Positions 14,876-27,359 of a DNA stretch of 64,000 nt are shown in pieces (positions within the stretch are counted from its first letter, which is position 1; every line of letters begins with the position of its first letter). The notes under the pieces are model-generated. The model ran no database searches, had not been told where the DNA came from, and saw nothing but the letters and a program-made list of their open reading frames with translations. The translations under genes were made by a program, and so were the position numbers. The stretch comes from Diplosphaera chodatii (lineage: Eukaryota; Chlorophyta; Trebouxiophyceae; Prasiolales; Stichococcaceae): assembly GCA_032358165.1 (NCBI GenBank), contig JAALGY010000031.1:1922001-1986000 (forward strand), in the 5' to 3' direction.

Positions 14876-17800
14876 ATGGCCACCGAAAGCTCCTCTGGAG
14901 GTGCCGAGCATGCTGCTCCCGAGACGGGCACCGAAGCGGTGGGTCCGCAATGCTTGCTGTGGCTTGAGTTCAAGCTTGCCATCGTGGATCCAGGACACAT
15001 CTCAGCTTGCCATTTGGATCGCTCTGTGCCGTGAATTGGCGTCCTCTGGGCCAGACCCTCAGCAGGGATCCATGTCACTTGCCAGCTTCAGTCACCTCAA
15101 AAAACTGTCCGCTCAATGACGCAGTTGAGCCTGAGGCTCAAAACATGCCACTGCTGCCACGGTTGTGACCGCGTTCTGTTTACTTGCCGGTGATGTCATG
15201 CCCTTCTCACATGCGCAGCCGACCAGGGCGGGTGGTAGGAACTCGGTGTTTGGCTTCTTCCGGAGGGCCAGCGATCAGGGTGGCGAGCCCGCGAAAGTCG
15301 GTCTGCAAGCTGGTCGCAATCCCGCACCCGTTGCAGAGGAGCAGCAGGCATCATCAGCATCAGACATGCCTGCCACACAGCCAGCAGTCAGCCGTGCACA
15401 GGCCATCCAGCGCATCAGCGGATGGCTGACCAGCACAGCAACCACAGCGGGTGAGCAGCCCAAGCAATGCGTCTGCCACCGCAACCACCCTGCTGTGACA
15501 AGTGGTTGCCTGATTCGCACCACCGTGCCAAGTTCACAGAATGGGGCACTTGACACAGGCGAAAGGCTGGGCGTTGCCGCTGCAAGGGGCGCCACTGCCA
15601 TCCAGCGGCTGACAGGGGCCGAGAAATATCAGGTGCACACATCGCCACAGAATCGACGCAGCACAGGTTGCTGGAAGTGTCGTGCTGGCCGCAAGTGTCG
15701 ACACTCAAGGTGGGCAGAAAACTGGACGGGGTGACCCTGTCGCCATGCAGGACTATCACGAGGCACTCATGCGGCTGGAGCGGTCTGCGGGCGAGCTGCG
15801 CGGCGAAGCACGCGTGGCAGCCCTGCGTCGGTGGGTGGCAGTTTCGATGCTGCTCGACAGCTGTTGTGCTTCCACGGTTGCAGAATGCGTGTATATCCCC
15901 GACCTGCATTGCTGTGCTGGTGCATGCTCAGCATGACTCATGACCTGAAGAACGTCCGGTCAACACGACGCGCGGCTGGGACGGAGTGCAGGTGGGTGGC
16001 GGTGCTCAAGGAGCTGGGCACCGCGAGCGGCGGCCTGGGGCCTGCGGGCGGCGTGCAGGCCGCGGCCGCGGACGAGTGGCAGCAGCTGCACCTGGCGCCC
16101 TTCGAGGGCATCGCTGAGTCGTCCGGCGAGTCACCGCTGGCCATCAAGGTGCGGACCCCGCAGCGGCTCGCCTTCTCAGACGGCCCCTCGGCAGCATAAT
16201 CCCAGAGGAGCACATCCGCAGCATGGTCCATCCAGTGCCAGCAGAGGTTCCAGATCGGCATGTGACAAGGCACAGTGGCCCAGGTGTGTGGTGTCCTCAC
16301 AGCTGGCGTGCTGCTGTGCAGGCCAACGAGGTGCTGTTTGTGGACAGCGAGCACGAGGACGAGGTGCTCACCTTCCGCGAGGTGTTCCTGGGCTCCCGCG
16401 CGCTGGAGCTGCTCCTGGCGGGCTTCATTGCAGAGCCGCCGTCGAGCGACGAGGAGCACGCGCTGCTGGCCTCGCTGCTGGGGTCCACCCTGGGCGGTGA
16501 CTCCGCCCTGCACCAGGTGGCCATTGCACAACAGGACGCCCTCAGCCATGCCTGCTGTTGTCAGTCCCATGGACTAGCAACGACAAGCGAACAGACGCCA
16601 TCACTGCATCACATGGCAGCATGGCCTTTTGTGACGTTGCAAGGGCATGGCACCGCCCTCCTGTGGGCATGCGCTTGCTGCTCCCTTTCTGATTGGCTGT
16701 GGGAACGCTGGCAGGCGTTGGCGGAGCTGTTCTGCCGGGTGGCGGGGCACCGCGCCTCGGCACACCACCAGGTGCTGGTGGGGCACCAGGACCTGGGCGC
16801 CCTCGTCGCCGGCGCCCTCGGTGCCCTCAAGCTGCAGGTGCTGCCTGATGCTTCAGATAGGGACCTGCAACATACTCACCTGATGCAGCAGCCGCCCACT
16901 GCCACGAAAACCCGCTGGCACCTTCCGCAACACTGACTGATGCAAATTGGTATCATTGTGTCCGCAGGCTGGCGTGGAGCTGCTGGACCGGAAGATGGCA
17001 ACGCTGCGTACCGACATCAGCGAGAAGGCAGCGGAGGCAGCCAAGGTGTACAAGTTCAACGCGGGCGCCGCACACCCAACTGCAGACAGCAGCCCAGAGA
17101 CCGTCGCCTCAGGTGCTCGCTGCTCTGGGCTGGCGCTTCATCTCAGCAGAACACATGCCATGCGGTAGCACTGTGCTGCACCCAATTGAACACTGCTAGC
17201 TTCTGCCGCCGATCAGTTGCAGGACGACGTCATATCCGAGTGCAGGCCTGGCGGCAACAGCAGAGGTCATGCAGCTCAATGCCACACTGACGCACCTGGC
17301 AGCACAGCGGGGCGCCCTGGTGGCGGCGGCCGCCTCGCCGCAGTTCACAGCGCTCGTGGACCAGCTGCAGGTGCCGCCTGCGCCTGCCCATTCTGCACAT
17401 CAGTGTCCAGACGCACCCATTGTTTCATGAAGCCCTCCACTGAGGTGCCCGCGACCTGTGGGCGCACTGCAAATCCACGCTACCGCATCCTCAGGAGCAC
17501 TCAGCGGAGGTGGGCGAGAGCATCTCCGAGGTGGTGCGCCGCCTGGAGGTCACCCGCACGCAAAAGTCCGAGGGCGAGGCGTACCGCGGTGCGCACCACT
17601 CCGCGCAGCACTCCCCTGCCGTTCTGTTCCGGTAGCCTTGCGGCCGGTCTCAAATGATCAGCTGTTGCATGCACAGCTGGACAGCTGATTGTGGCGCCTG
17701 CAGCGGCGAAGCTGGAGGAGCTGCAGGGGGGCCTGGACGAGGTGGTGGGCAAGATCCACGGCCTGGAGCAGCGCAAGGCCGCGCTGCTGCAGGAGCTGGA

Positions 17801-20800
17801 GGCCCTCGACCGGCAGCTGTTCAAGGTGCGCATGAGAAAGGGGATCTGTTACACATGTGCGGAATTCGCTTCGTCCTGGTCCGATGCAGCTGGTCGGCTG
17901 TGGCCATGTTCAGTCCAGTCCAGTCGACCGGCATTGTCCTGCTGCAGTTGGTGTCATGCTGCAGCATCATGCCAACGATCCCATTGCGGTGGATGTCTCC
18001 TGGCAGGCCAAGAGCGAGTGGGCTGACATGGAGGAGGGTCGCAACGTGTTTGAGGAGGGCAACGCATTCACGATGGAGGCGCTGCAGCAGCAGCTGGATC
18101 AGCTGTCAGCTTGCCAGGACTTCCAGGTGAGGCGCTGTAGGGTGATTGCCCTCCTTGCGCGTTCAGCAGCACCTCAGCTGTGATGTACAGCGTCGCCAGG
18201 GCACATGCGACTCAGTTGCGCATTCTCAGTCGCTCTGCTAAAACGACAAGCACATGTCGTCTGTGGATGTTGCTCATTGGCTCACGAAGTGACGCAATGT
18301 CATCGCAGGTTGCGGAGGAGGCGTCAGTTGAGGCGGCGGCTGAGCTGCTGGGTGCAGCCGCGCAGGGCTGGGCGGGGGCGCGGCCGGCTGAGCTGGCAGC
18401 GGCCCGAGCCGTGGAGGTGAGGCTGCTGGTGGCCAGGGCACGCCGCGCATGCTGGCTATGCATGGTTTTCCAAAGTGTCAGGCACCATGCGTTCCTGCTG
18501 CAGTGTGCAATGTTTCAATGGTGTCATTGTATGGTGTCAGGCGGACACTGGTCGGGAGTACATGCACGCCGCCACACGGCACTGCTACTACCAGCGTGCC
18601 GAGCTGCAGCTGCTGCTGCGCCAGCTGCGCTTCTGCGCCGCTGAGCTCAACGGTGCGGCCTGCTGCCATGCCTGTGCCGACAGTTCCAGACCGAGACTGT
18701 AGGCGCCCCGCAGTCTGGAGTGTGCAGGCACGCCAGTTTGGCCACAACTTCGAGCAGTCACTGTCATGCAAGCTGATGCGTGTCATTGCCACCGTCTGCA
18801 GCCATCTCAAAGAAGCAGACCCAGATGATGGACATCGGTGTGAAGTACTTTAGCAGCATCATGGTGGACATGAAGGGTGGCCAGTCCCGCCTGGCGCAAA
18901 AGTATTTGCACTGCGAGGTGGGATGCACACTGCTGCTGACCTGATACAGTGCGGCTGATGCAAGCATCGGGACATCAACGAGGATGTCTGTTTGCACATG
19001 CCGAGGGTTGGCCGTGTCTGGTGCATCAGGCGGCGATGCTGCGGCGGCTGACGGACCTCACCATCCTGCGGGCCACCTTTGCGCCGTGCCGCCACCCCGG
19101 CGAGGACTCGGGTGGGTTTCGGGGTCCAGTGAGGCTTTTTCGTTGCACATTGACACATTCTGTTGCTGGCCCGGGTGCCCTCACCAGGAGCTCGCTCCAA
19201 ACAAACTGCACACGGTGCTGCAGAGACGGACGAGGACTGGCAGGAGCCGGAGGAGGACCCGGCGGGCGCTCTGCTGGGCGCCCAGCTGCGGCCCATTCCC
19301 ATGTCCGACGAGCTGGAGGTGCGGGGCCGCCCCGCTGCCCTCGATGTGCTCCTGCGAGCACAGCCCCGGTCAAAACAGGAGGCCTGCATGCTTGCCCTCA
19401 GTGAGCTCCTTAGCGGCATCCCTGCCAAAGCTGTGCACTGGGTGGCGGACAGCAGGCTGTGTGGCCGCTGCAGGACGTCTTCCAGTCCATGGACGCGTTG
19501 CGCGCCGAGTTCGAGGCGCTGGTGCGGCCCGCTGGCCTGCCGCCGCCCGGTGAGCCGCTGCCGCGTGAGGAGGTCGCCATCGACCAGGTGCGTACATGGA
19601 GCACATGCACTAGTCAGGCTGCACCGTCTGAGAGTTGACAGATGCTGGCGCAGCCCGTGGCACGATACCGCAGTGGCGAGACTCGGCAGCATGGCGTGGC
19701 CTGCAGCACATCCCAGGATTCCCTCGTGACTGCAGGTGGCGGGCGAGGACGAGGAGCCGATCAGCAAGTCTGTCACAGAGGCGGACCTGGTCAGGGCGCA
19801 GGCTGCCGCCGCGGCGGGCAGCACAGGCGGCAGCTCCGACGCGGGCAACCTGTCGGACCGCTCCATCCCGCAGGCATCGCCCCGCGACGCAAGCAACGAA
19901 GCAGGTTGGTTCGGGCCGAAAGCACAGTGCTGCCCGGCTCGCAGCGCACCCTCCTATGCATGTATCTCAGGGTGGAGCGCTCAAGGTGTTGGCAGGGGCG
20001 TGCCGTCATGCGCATGCCGTCAAGGCTGATCCCATGGCTGGTGTCATATCAGCTGAGGGTGGAGGCACGGCCAAGGAGGCGCTGGCCGCGAGCATCGGCG
20101 GGGAGCGCGCCCGGCTGGCGCACCTGCTGGGCGACAGCACCCCCTCCTCCCCCGCCGACCTGGACGTCGCCGCAGGTGCGGCTGCCCACACGCTGCTGTG
20201 CTGCCCAGCTGCACTTGACCCCTGCGTCTTTCTGCCTCCAAGTGAACCCATATCCGCTTTCGTCCTCTGCAGCATGTATGAAGCTGTGCTGCACCTTGCT
20301 GAATCATACACCTCCCGTGCGTGATTGCAGCCGCACTGGCGGCGCATGCGGATGACGGCAGTGCGCCAGGTGGCACAGGCGCCTCGGCCGTGGGCATCCT
20401 GGCGGCGGCGGTGTCCGACAGCCCCCGCGCCGTGGCCCGCCGCACCCCGGCGGCCTCGGCGCGCACCTCCCCCCTGGCTCCGCCGCACTTGGATGCCCCG
20501 CAGCCCGAGCAGCAGACCCAGCCACAAGCACAGCCCCAGGCGCCAGCCGATGCGATCATGCAGCCCCTGCCGGCCAGCGGGGTCTGCCGCTGCCAAGCCA
20601 GTGAGCTCCTTTGCTACTAGTGAATCACAACGGCGTCGACTGCCGATCTGTGAGTATCGAGGACGTGCAGTGACACCGTGAGATGGCAGCGGATGCCCTG
20701 TGACTGCAGGGTGCAGTCCGCACGCCGCCGGTGCCTGCCTGGGCCGCCGAGCAGCCAAGCTTTGTGGGGGTCGGGGCGCCCGGCCCGCTTCCGGGTAGTG

Positions 20801-21150
20801 CCGCCGCAGCGGCAGCAGCCAAGCGGTCTGGGGCGCCCAGCAGCAGCGTCGACAACGCCTTTGAAACCGACCTGAAGGCACGTTGCGATCGTTATGGTCA
20901 CCGATGGCCCTAGTTGGTTGCAAAAGTGCGTTCCCTGTGAGCCGGCCCGCCCAGCACAGTGGCTGTGGCATTGTGGGCAGGGTGCCTCAGCGGACTCTGA
21001 CGCCTGTCCCACCCATGCTGGTCTCCCGCACAGGCCCTTGCCGAGGGCACGGACCAGGATGCAGCCGGGACGGCTGGTTCGTCCGTGCCAGCAGGTGGCA
21101 GAAGCTCCATGATGGACCGCATACGCCGCTTCGAGGCTGCGCAATCATGA
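14876..21150 (+). CDS. Large coiled-coil protein, family not identified
   Basis: I do not recognise the function. Twenty-three exons, in phase throughout: 14876-14938, 15219-15450, 15559-15632, 15751-15830, 15992-16148, 16322-16516, 16715-16837, 16968-17112, 17246-17370, 17495-17588, 17677-17825, 18007-18126, 18309-18416, 18541-18652, 18802-18917, 19030-19111, 19188-19318, 19474-19587, 19736-19904, 20053-20175, 20331-20600, 20717-20877, 21034-21150; 1019 aa. A charged N-terminus holds NSVFGFFRRASD and VSRAQAIQRISGWL. A helical region about residues 120-320 (RWVAVLKELG, VLFVDSEHEDEVLTFREVF) leads into a heptad-rich centre (AAAKLEELQGGLDEVVGKIH, LQELEALDRQLF). A compact block follows (YMHAATRHCYYQRAELQLLL, QMMDIGVKYFSSIMVDMKGG). 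The C-terminal third is Ala/Pro/Ser-rich and ends SSMMDRIRRFEAAQS. The VSRAQAIQRISGWL stretch vaguely recalls a plant coiled-coil family sometimes called SMC-like (weak). Intron 22 (20878-21033) needs a GC donor. Confidence 0.8.
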
Positions 21151-21661
21151 TCGCATACTGTACCATCCGCATGCCCTGCTGTGCCTTGTGTAGTGTACAA
21201 TGCGTGTATCTGCAGCAGCTCCCCAGATCATTTGAACAATGATTGGTGATAACATCCCCGCGCGCCTCGCATTGTGCGGCTTGCCCATTTGCTGACGCTG
21301 TTGGGCTTGCATGCGCATTGCGGTCGCCTGCCAAATTTGGCTTTGCGTTTCTGCTTTTGGATTTGGTAAAAGCCTCATGTCTCTACAACCTCATGGTGCA
21401 ACAAACAGCAGCGGCCAGTGCATTGTGAGTTGTTGCCAAGTGTCAGAGCACAGCGCCGGCGGCAGGAAGGATGAGCTTCAACAGGACTGTCCGGGACACC
21501 CATGATGATCGTGCCAGCTGCCATCGCTTCACACGTTCATGCAGTGAGCCGCTCTTTGTCTCCAGCAACACATTCGTTGGTCCTGCAATCGCTGCGTTTC
21601 GGCGTCGTTTGCGCGTGCCGTTGCATACCTCCAACGGTTGTTTCTGCTGGGTCAGAGCGGC
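21151..21661. other. Intergenic region between two + genes
   Basis: 511 bases between the stop of the coiled-coil gene and the proposed start of the lumen protein. It should contain a terminator/poly(A) region and a promoter. ATG-led short frames at 21471 and 21502 have possible donors and could be an upstream exon of the next gene; I could not make them splice in phase. Confidence 0.4.
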
Positions 21662-23317
21662 ATGCACCAGCAGTTCATCAAGCTCAGTCCCACATCAATC
21701 CAACACAAGGCTACATGCCCCCTTCTTCAGACAGCATGTCGTCCAGCTCGAGCGCCATTCCGAAGAGGTCGCACTGGGCATTGGACGCCGGCGAATGTAG
21801 CAGAGGAAGCACCGCAGGTATGCGGCATGCGGTGTGCAGTATATCGCATGTTGCAAGCGAGCAATCGTGATCGCAACCAACCTCGAAGCTGCTTCGAATC
21901 AGGAGGGAGGACGTCGACAGCAAGGTGGCAGGCAGCAGCACACCTCAGCACATGACAGCTGCACACGGCGGCAGGCATTGGGATTAACCGCAGCCATTAT
22001 TGCCATGCCCGCGGTGATCAGCAGTCCAGCAGAAGCGGTGCTGAAGGTAGGGGTTGTCAAGCACAGGCAACGATGCCAATGCAGACAATGGCGCTCGGCC
22101 TGGTGGCAATGCAGCGACCCTGTGCTGATGCTCCGAGTGACCCGCGCATGCTGCAGGGAGGTGGCCGAGGCATCAATCGGTACATCAAGAAAAAGTCCTT
22201 GGACCCGTTGGACACATACGTGCCGCCCGTGCTGCAAGCGCGGCAGCAGCTACAGCAGGCGGGGGAGATCATGGGTGCGCCCCAAATCTGCTGGTGAACG
22301 CAGTGTCGCCCCCTCACTAACGGTGGCCATTTCCATTAGTGAGGCAGAATGGCATGTTTGAAACGATGGATCCTCGCCCTGGCCTGCAAAGGAAAGGATG
22401 CAGGGTCAGCCAGGAGCTTGCTGAGGGAAGGCGCCTTTGACGGGTTACGGGACAACATCAGGTGCGGGAGCATCTGCACAGCAGCAGGCTCGTGATCGTC
22501 ATTTGTGCTGCATGTTACTTAGGGCCCATGCCCTGCACTTTATGCAGTACACAGGAGCGTGGTGTCACCTGATGCTTTATGTGCTGGCTGCAGGGCTTTG
22601 GGCGAGTATGCAGAGCAAAATGGCGTCACGAAGGACGGCAGCGGCCTGGTGAATGGCTTCTTCAAGGTGCGGCAGCAGAGCGCATGCTGCAGGTCTTGAA
22701 TGATGCACATGCTGCACATGCTGTCCATAGATAGACCAAGGAGCACCATGGTGCAGGGACAGCGCTTGCTGGCAGCTGTGCCGAGGCTCTGATGACCCGC
22801 GGAGTGGCGGCTTTGTATGACGGCTCACGGCAGTGTTCTTCAACAGAAAGAGTGGTGTATGTGTGCCATTCAGGCGCTCGAAGCTTACGACCTGCGGCTG
22901 TTTGAGGCCGGCCGCTTCAGCCGCCCTGTGGCGGAGGGCACAGACGAAGTGCTGGACCAGGCTGTCAAGGCATTAGACAGGCATGGCACACTTTTGCATA
23001 CGGGCACAGCCATACTTCTTATGTTGATGTGGCTCAGAGCAAAGCCAGTGGCCGTCAATGTGCCAATCATAGCGAGTCTACTTGTAGCTGTGCGCCCCTG
23101 GCACTTGTGCAACGGTGTCCTGGTCACACGATCGCAGCGCCGAGATGCTCTGGCTGCATCCCGCAGGCTGCTAGACACAGTGCCGGCAGACGACCTGTCG
23201 AAGGCAAAGGAGATCCTACGTGTTCTCAACGATGTGCCCTCAGCTGATGCTGGCGATGCAGCTACATCTGAGGGCAAGGATGTCGAGCAGAGGCTCATTC
23301 TGCCGTCTGCGCAATGA
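21662..23317 (+). CDS. Predicted thylakoid-lumen protein, function unknown
   Basis: Seven exons: 21662-21817, 21921-22046 (acceptor could also be after 21902), 22157-22274, 22404-22461, 22594-22666, 22874-22980, 23167-23317; 262 aa. Exon 1 is basic with Ser/Thr and few acidic residues until its end, as in a chloroplast transit peptide. Exon 2 has a twin-arginine signal (RRQALGLTAAIIAMPAVI) ending AEA, suiting Tat import and lumen cleavage. The mature part opens with INRYIKKKSLDPLDTYVPPV, which I remember from plant and algal lumen proteins of unknown function (possibly the family catalogued as DUF7880). Then come LLREGAFDGLRDNIRALGEY and KALDRLLDTVPADDLSKAKE. The intron 22981-23166 uses a GC donor (CAG|GCATGG); splicing there restores LDRLLDTVP. 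Exon 1 is the least certain part. Confidence 0.8.
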
Positions 23318-23755
23318 GATGACTGCCAGATGGAAGACCTCCTGGACTTGATGTGTGTAACGCAAAGTTCATTCATTGCAAGAGTGTCCTGCTCACTGTG
23401 ACGCCGTGACAATGGAACTCTCCGTATAATCACATTTAATATCCCATGTTGCAGCACTTGATAGCTATCAAGACCCTTGCTGTTCGCACTCAATTTGAAC
23501 TGCAGCACTGGCCACGCTATGTACAGCGCCTGACGCTATCAATCGTTGCCACACTGCATGGCGACATGCAATAGGCTGAGTGTGACGATAAACCCCAAGT
23601 TGTTGACCGCTAGACTCTCCTGATCTGCTGATGCTCCCTGCTGTTGTCAAGCTACTGACTGAACAAATACCGCACAATGTGAGCCAGCCAGCATGATGAG
23701 TCCTGCGATAACGATCCGATTCGCAACGTCCACCTGCTGCCGCAAATGAATGGCA
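23318..23755. other. Convergent 3' intergenic region
   Basis: 438 bases between the stop codons of the lumen protein (+) and PRMT4 (-). It should hold both 3' UTRs. No gene, RNA or repeat recognised. Confidence 0.5.
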
Positions 23756-26700
23756 TCAGTTGCCTTGCTGATTGGCCGGCGCCCACGAGTTGAGCTGCCG
23801 GTAATACGGCTCCTTCAAGTCCAGCACGCCGGACGACTGCACGGCAGCAGCATGTGTGCATGTGTACACCGCCATGTCTACACACAAGCTTAGAATTTGC
23901 CCTACATATTTGTGCATCACTGTTTGATGGCGCACAGCCGTGAGACTCACCGTCTGTGGTGCATGTCCCTCTGCAAGCGGTGGACCTGCAGCAACTCAGC
24001 AGATGTCTCAGGTCTGTGCGTAAACTCGGACAGAGTCTGCCAAGTGCTAGCCTGTTGTGTTGTGACAGCTTTGCTCTGCTGAATGTGAGTTGTATATATT
24101 GGGATTCGTTCACTGAGAAGCCGCACCTGTGAGCGTGAGATGCACGTCATAGCTCTGGCGGCTGTGCGCGACGAGGCGCAACTCCCCACTGATGCTCTGC
24201 CCCCTGCTGACCATGATCGGCTGCTCCAACACACACCGCAGCTGGAACCTACGCGAGCATCCCCGGGCCAGTTGAGCTGGCACCGTGGACATCAGCGCAG
24301 CGTCAGGGGTGTGCACGACAAGACACCATACCAAGAACCCCAGGCGGCAGTCACCAGTGGGTGGTGGGCTGTCCAGGCGCCGTGCTGAGCCAGCGCTGCA
24401 GAGTCGTCCCGGCAAACAGCACATCGAACCAGCACGCCACGCCGTGCACGGCGCACGCACAGCCTGCGGGGCAGGAGCAGCCGGCGCGTCCAAACATGGT
24501 CATGTGGATTCACAACCGTGTAACCAGGCTCCCAGCCGCTCGAGGCAAGGCAACACACATTGTGGCAGGGAGAAAGCGGCAACAAGCAATCACGTGAAAG
24601 CACGCATCCCACGAATGGACACACTGATCTGCAGGTCTAGCGGGATGGTGATGTCGTGCAGTTCTTCCTCCTCGATAGCCCCGAAATCATACAGCTTCGT
24701 TTCCGCTCGCGACACCAGCACTGCTGGGTCGATCGCATCGACGACGACCTGTGCAAGGTATGGCCAACCACATCAACAGCCTGCGTCGGCATGCTCTCAA
24801 GCTGCCGAGTCAGCGTGTCAGGCCTGAGGCAGCCACTGCTATCATGCACTCCCAGCCTTTGTGCGCCACTGTCATACATAGGCTGCGGGGCAGGGCCTTG
24901 TGGGCCATGGCACCCTGTTCACGCACACCAACCTGCTGGAAGTAGCCGGAGAGCGCTGGCCGGTGCAGCTGGCTGATGGAGATGCCATAGAAGTTGCCCT
25001 GCAGCAGCATGAAGATTATCATGCATTTGCTGCGCTCGCGCAGGTTCAATCGACCTGCTCACAACATTTGAAAGCTGCAACCAGACTGTGCATGCATGTG
25101 CAGGTTTGCCAGTCGGGTGCAAATTTTAGGCCGCACCTGCAGCCAGAAGGCGGCCTTCGAGACGAGCTCTCCATAAAGCACCTCGTCGGAGAACGCTGCA
25201 ACATGGATGCGGCCCACTTGCGGGAACATCTTGCCGCCCGGCTTCAGGAAGCGCTTGCGAGCATATATGTAGGTCTCCAGCATGCGCTCATTCACCAGGA
25301 GCGTGCCCATTGGCTCGCTGTTGAAAAGGGCACCAGCCGGCAGGTGTCAGCAACCAAGCAGCATGTGCCAGCAACCGCAGAGAGTGCACAGCGGGCCTCC
25401 TGCTCGTTTTCGACCGGCACTCCAGCACCCGCACCGCCTCACCTAATGAGGACGTCGACCTTGACGTCAAGCGGCAGCTCCTCCAGGCGACCACACACCA
25501 CCTCCACCTTCGAGCCCAGCCCTGCAGCGAGGCCGCACAACAGCCTGCTCAACTGATGACCTGGGGTGCTTGCTGGTATGGTGCTCGATACAGGAGGCAC
25601 AGCAGTCTACCTGTCATGTCCGGCACTTGAACCACTGAGAAGGGTTGGCTGACTTGTCATGCAGATTCACACGGCCCACATGTGACACCTGCATTCTGGT
25701 CTGCCAGCTGGCGCGCGTACGTCGCCATCTCGGAGGCCTCGACGGCATACACCTTGGCGGCGCCCGCCTGCACAGCGAACAGCGACAGGATGCCGGAGCC
25801 GGCGCCGACGTCCATCACCACCTTTCCCTCAAAGTCGGCCCGGTTTTCCAAGATGGCTGTCTGGTAGGTGCCTGTGCCAACAGGCAGGGAATTTTGAGCA
25901 ACAGATAACCATGCGGATGATCCTATGTCCAGAACTGTCTGCCGCTACAGCATCCAACCTGTTCTGATGTAGTCCTGCAGCATGTTCTGCAGCACAACAA
26001 CGCTCCTATCATGACATCGTATGGAAACGAGCATCGTGACAGAACAAGCTGGGCAGCAGGCAGCAGCTGCAGAAAAGTAGCGAGAATTGGCGAGAAATGA
26101 CGAAAAATTTGCCACCCACTTGCTGATGTTGCAACATGCCGTAATATTTAAAGTAGACGTCTGCTGATGCTTCGTCTGTCTTTCTGCTAAATGCGCTCAC
26201 TGCTGTGCTCTTGGAGCCCGCACCGCCTGCTGTTGCGGGCGCATCTGACTGTTGAGCACGTGCAACAAGCTCTGTGAACACCCCCGCCTGATCTGGCGAC
26301 GCAAACTTCAGCGCATATGCGCCAGCTGCCCCCTGTGCAAAACACATTCGGTGCAGGTTGCACAGCATGTGCATGCCGTCACCAAAAAACCTGATCCAAA
26401 GTGGCGATGCCCTGGTGTTCAAATGGTTGCCGCATTGTACGGCGTTGTATATCACGTACATGCCGTCACCAAAAACCTGATCCAAAGTGGCGATGCCTTG
26501 CTGTTCAGATGGTTGCCGCGTTGTACGGCATTGTATGTCACCTTTAAAAAGAATATGCATGGCTGTGCCTGCCACACTGCTTCTGAGGGCACATCTGCGG
26601 AGCAGATCACGCCGCCATCGCCATGCTGCAGCACCTTCAGGCTGTGGCACCCCGGACTCTTCTGCTCAATGCTGACTGATGCCCGGGAGGAGGTTCCTGC

Positions 26701-26877
26701 AGAAGGTCCGATGGATGCTGCGTCAGCAAATATTGCAGGCAGGAACCAATGACCTTGTGCATGTGCCGCATACAAGCCTATGCAGTGCCACGCCTGCAGC
26801 AACGGCTGCGCACCCCAGTCCAAGGCACCATCGGCCGTCAGAGCAGCACACTGCACGGGTTCAAGGATCGGTTGCAT
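23756..26877 (-). CDS. PRMT4: Type I protein arginine methyltransferase, PRMT4/CARM1 type
   Basis: Methylates arginines of histone H3 and splicing or transcription factors with S-adenosylmethionine. Eleven exons, high to low: 26542-26877, 26120-26332, 25959-25986, 25689-25871, 25443-25521, 25137-25317, 24933-24998, 24625-24748, 24355-24463, 24127-24248, 23756-23877; 520 aa. Residues 1 to about 165 are the divergent PH-like N-terminal domain of CARM1. Then come [20 protein letters not shown], motif [16 protein letters not shown] (near 210-223), YAVEASEM, the double-E loop [47 protein letters not shown], the THW loop [14 protein letters not shown], and the CARM1-type end [17 protein letters not shown]. 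Catalytic glutamates and THW are intact. Exon 3 is a 28-base microexon. Intron 1 carries a tandem duplication. Nearly collinear with plant PRMT4. Confidence 0.95.
26373..26536. repeat. Direct duplication of about 78 bp in PRMT4 intron 1
   Basis: Copy A 26373-26450 and copy B 26460-26536 are about 90% identical and separated by 9 bases. Both begin ATGCCGTCACC and end TTGTACGGC(G/A)TTGTAT. The block occupies most of the intron 26333-26541 and abuts its 5' splice site on the minus strand. Confidence 0.9.
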
Positions 26878-27359
26878 GCCTCCCGCTGCCTGATCTGATC
26901 AGGACGTGCAGGCCGACATCGATCTGTCAAGCAATCAAGTGATTCGTGCGCGGGGAGTCTTTGTGAGCATCCCAATCACGCACAGCTGCTACGAGGCCGC
27001 TTTGGCACTTGCACATGCGACGTGTGTGCGGACTTGCAGCCTGCTCATACATAAGAGATCATGTGATGACTAACCCGAGAACCTTGCTGTGGTGCGAGGT
27101 GGATGGCACGGGATGTACGTAGCAGACAAAGCTTGCAGTAACGGCAGCACATCACTCTTGCAGCTGTTCCGGTTCAACAGTCCGCCTCATTGAACGGCTG
27201 TGGGGCCCAGCTGCCACCGAAGATTTCTTGTAGATTGGGGACGTGGCAGTGCTCGCCTGTTCTGCAGTGCTGCTTGACTCGTCGCTGGGGCACCCACATC
27301 TACCAATATAAGCAAGTGCAACACACCCTGGACATGCGCAGAGTGGCAAGCCTGTGCTG
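26878..27359. promoter_or_regulatory. Divergent intergenic region
   Basis: 482 bases between the start codons of PRMT4 (-) and the DUF4239-like gene (+). It must contain both promoters. No motif stands out. Confidence 0.4.

Noticed and set aside
18859..20971. Long minus-strand ORFs (345 and 321 codons) over the coiled-coil gene
   Set aside because: Antisense to phase-consistent + exons; composition is that of noncoding GC-rich frames.
26373..26536. Paired repeats as a CRISPR array or mobile element
   Set aside because: Only two copies of about 78 bases with a 9-base gap inside an intron of a nuclear gene; no inverted ends, no array.
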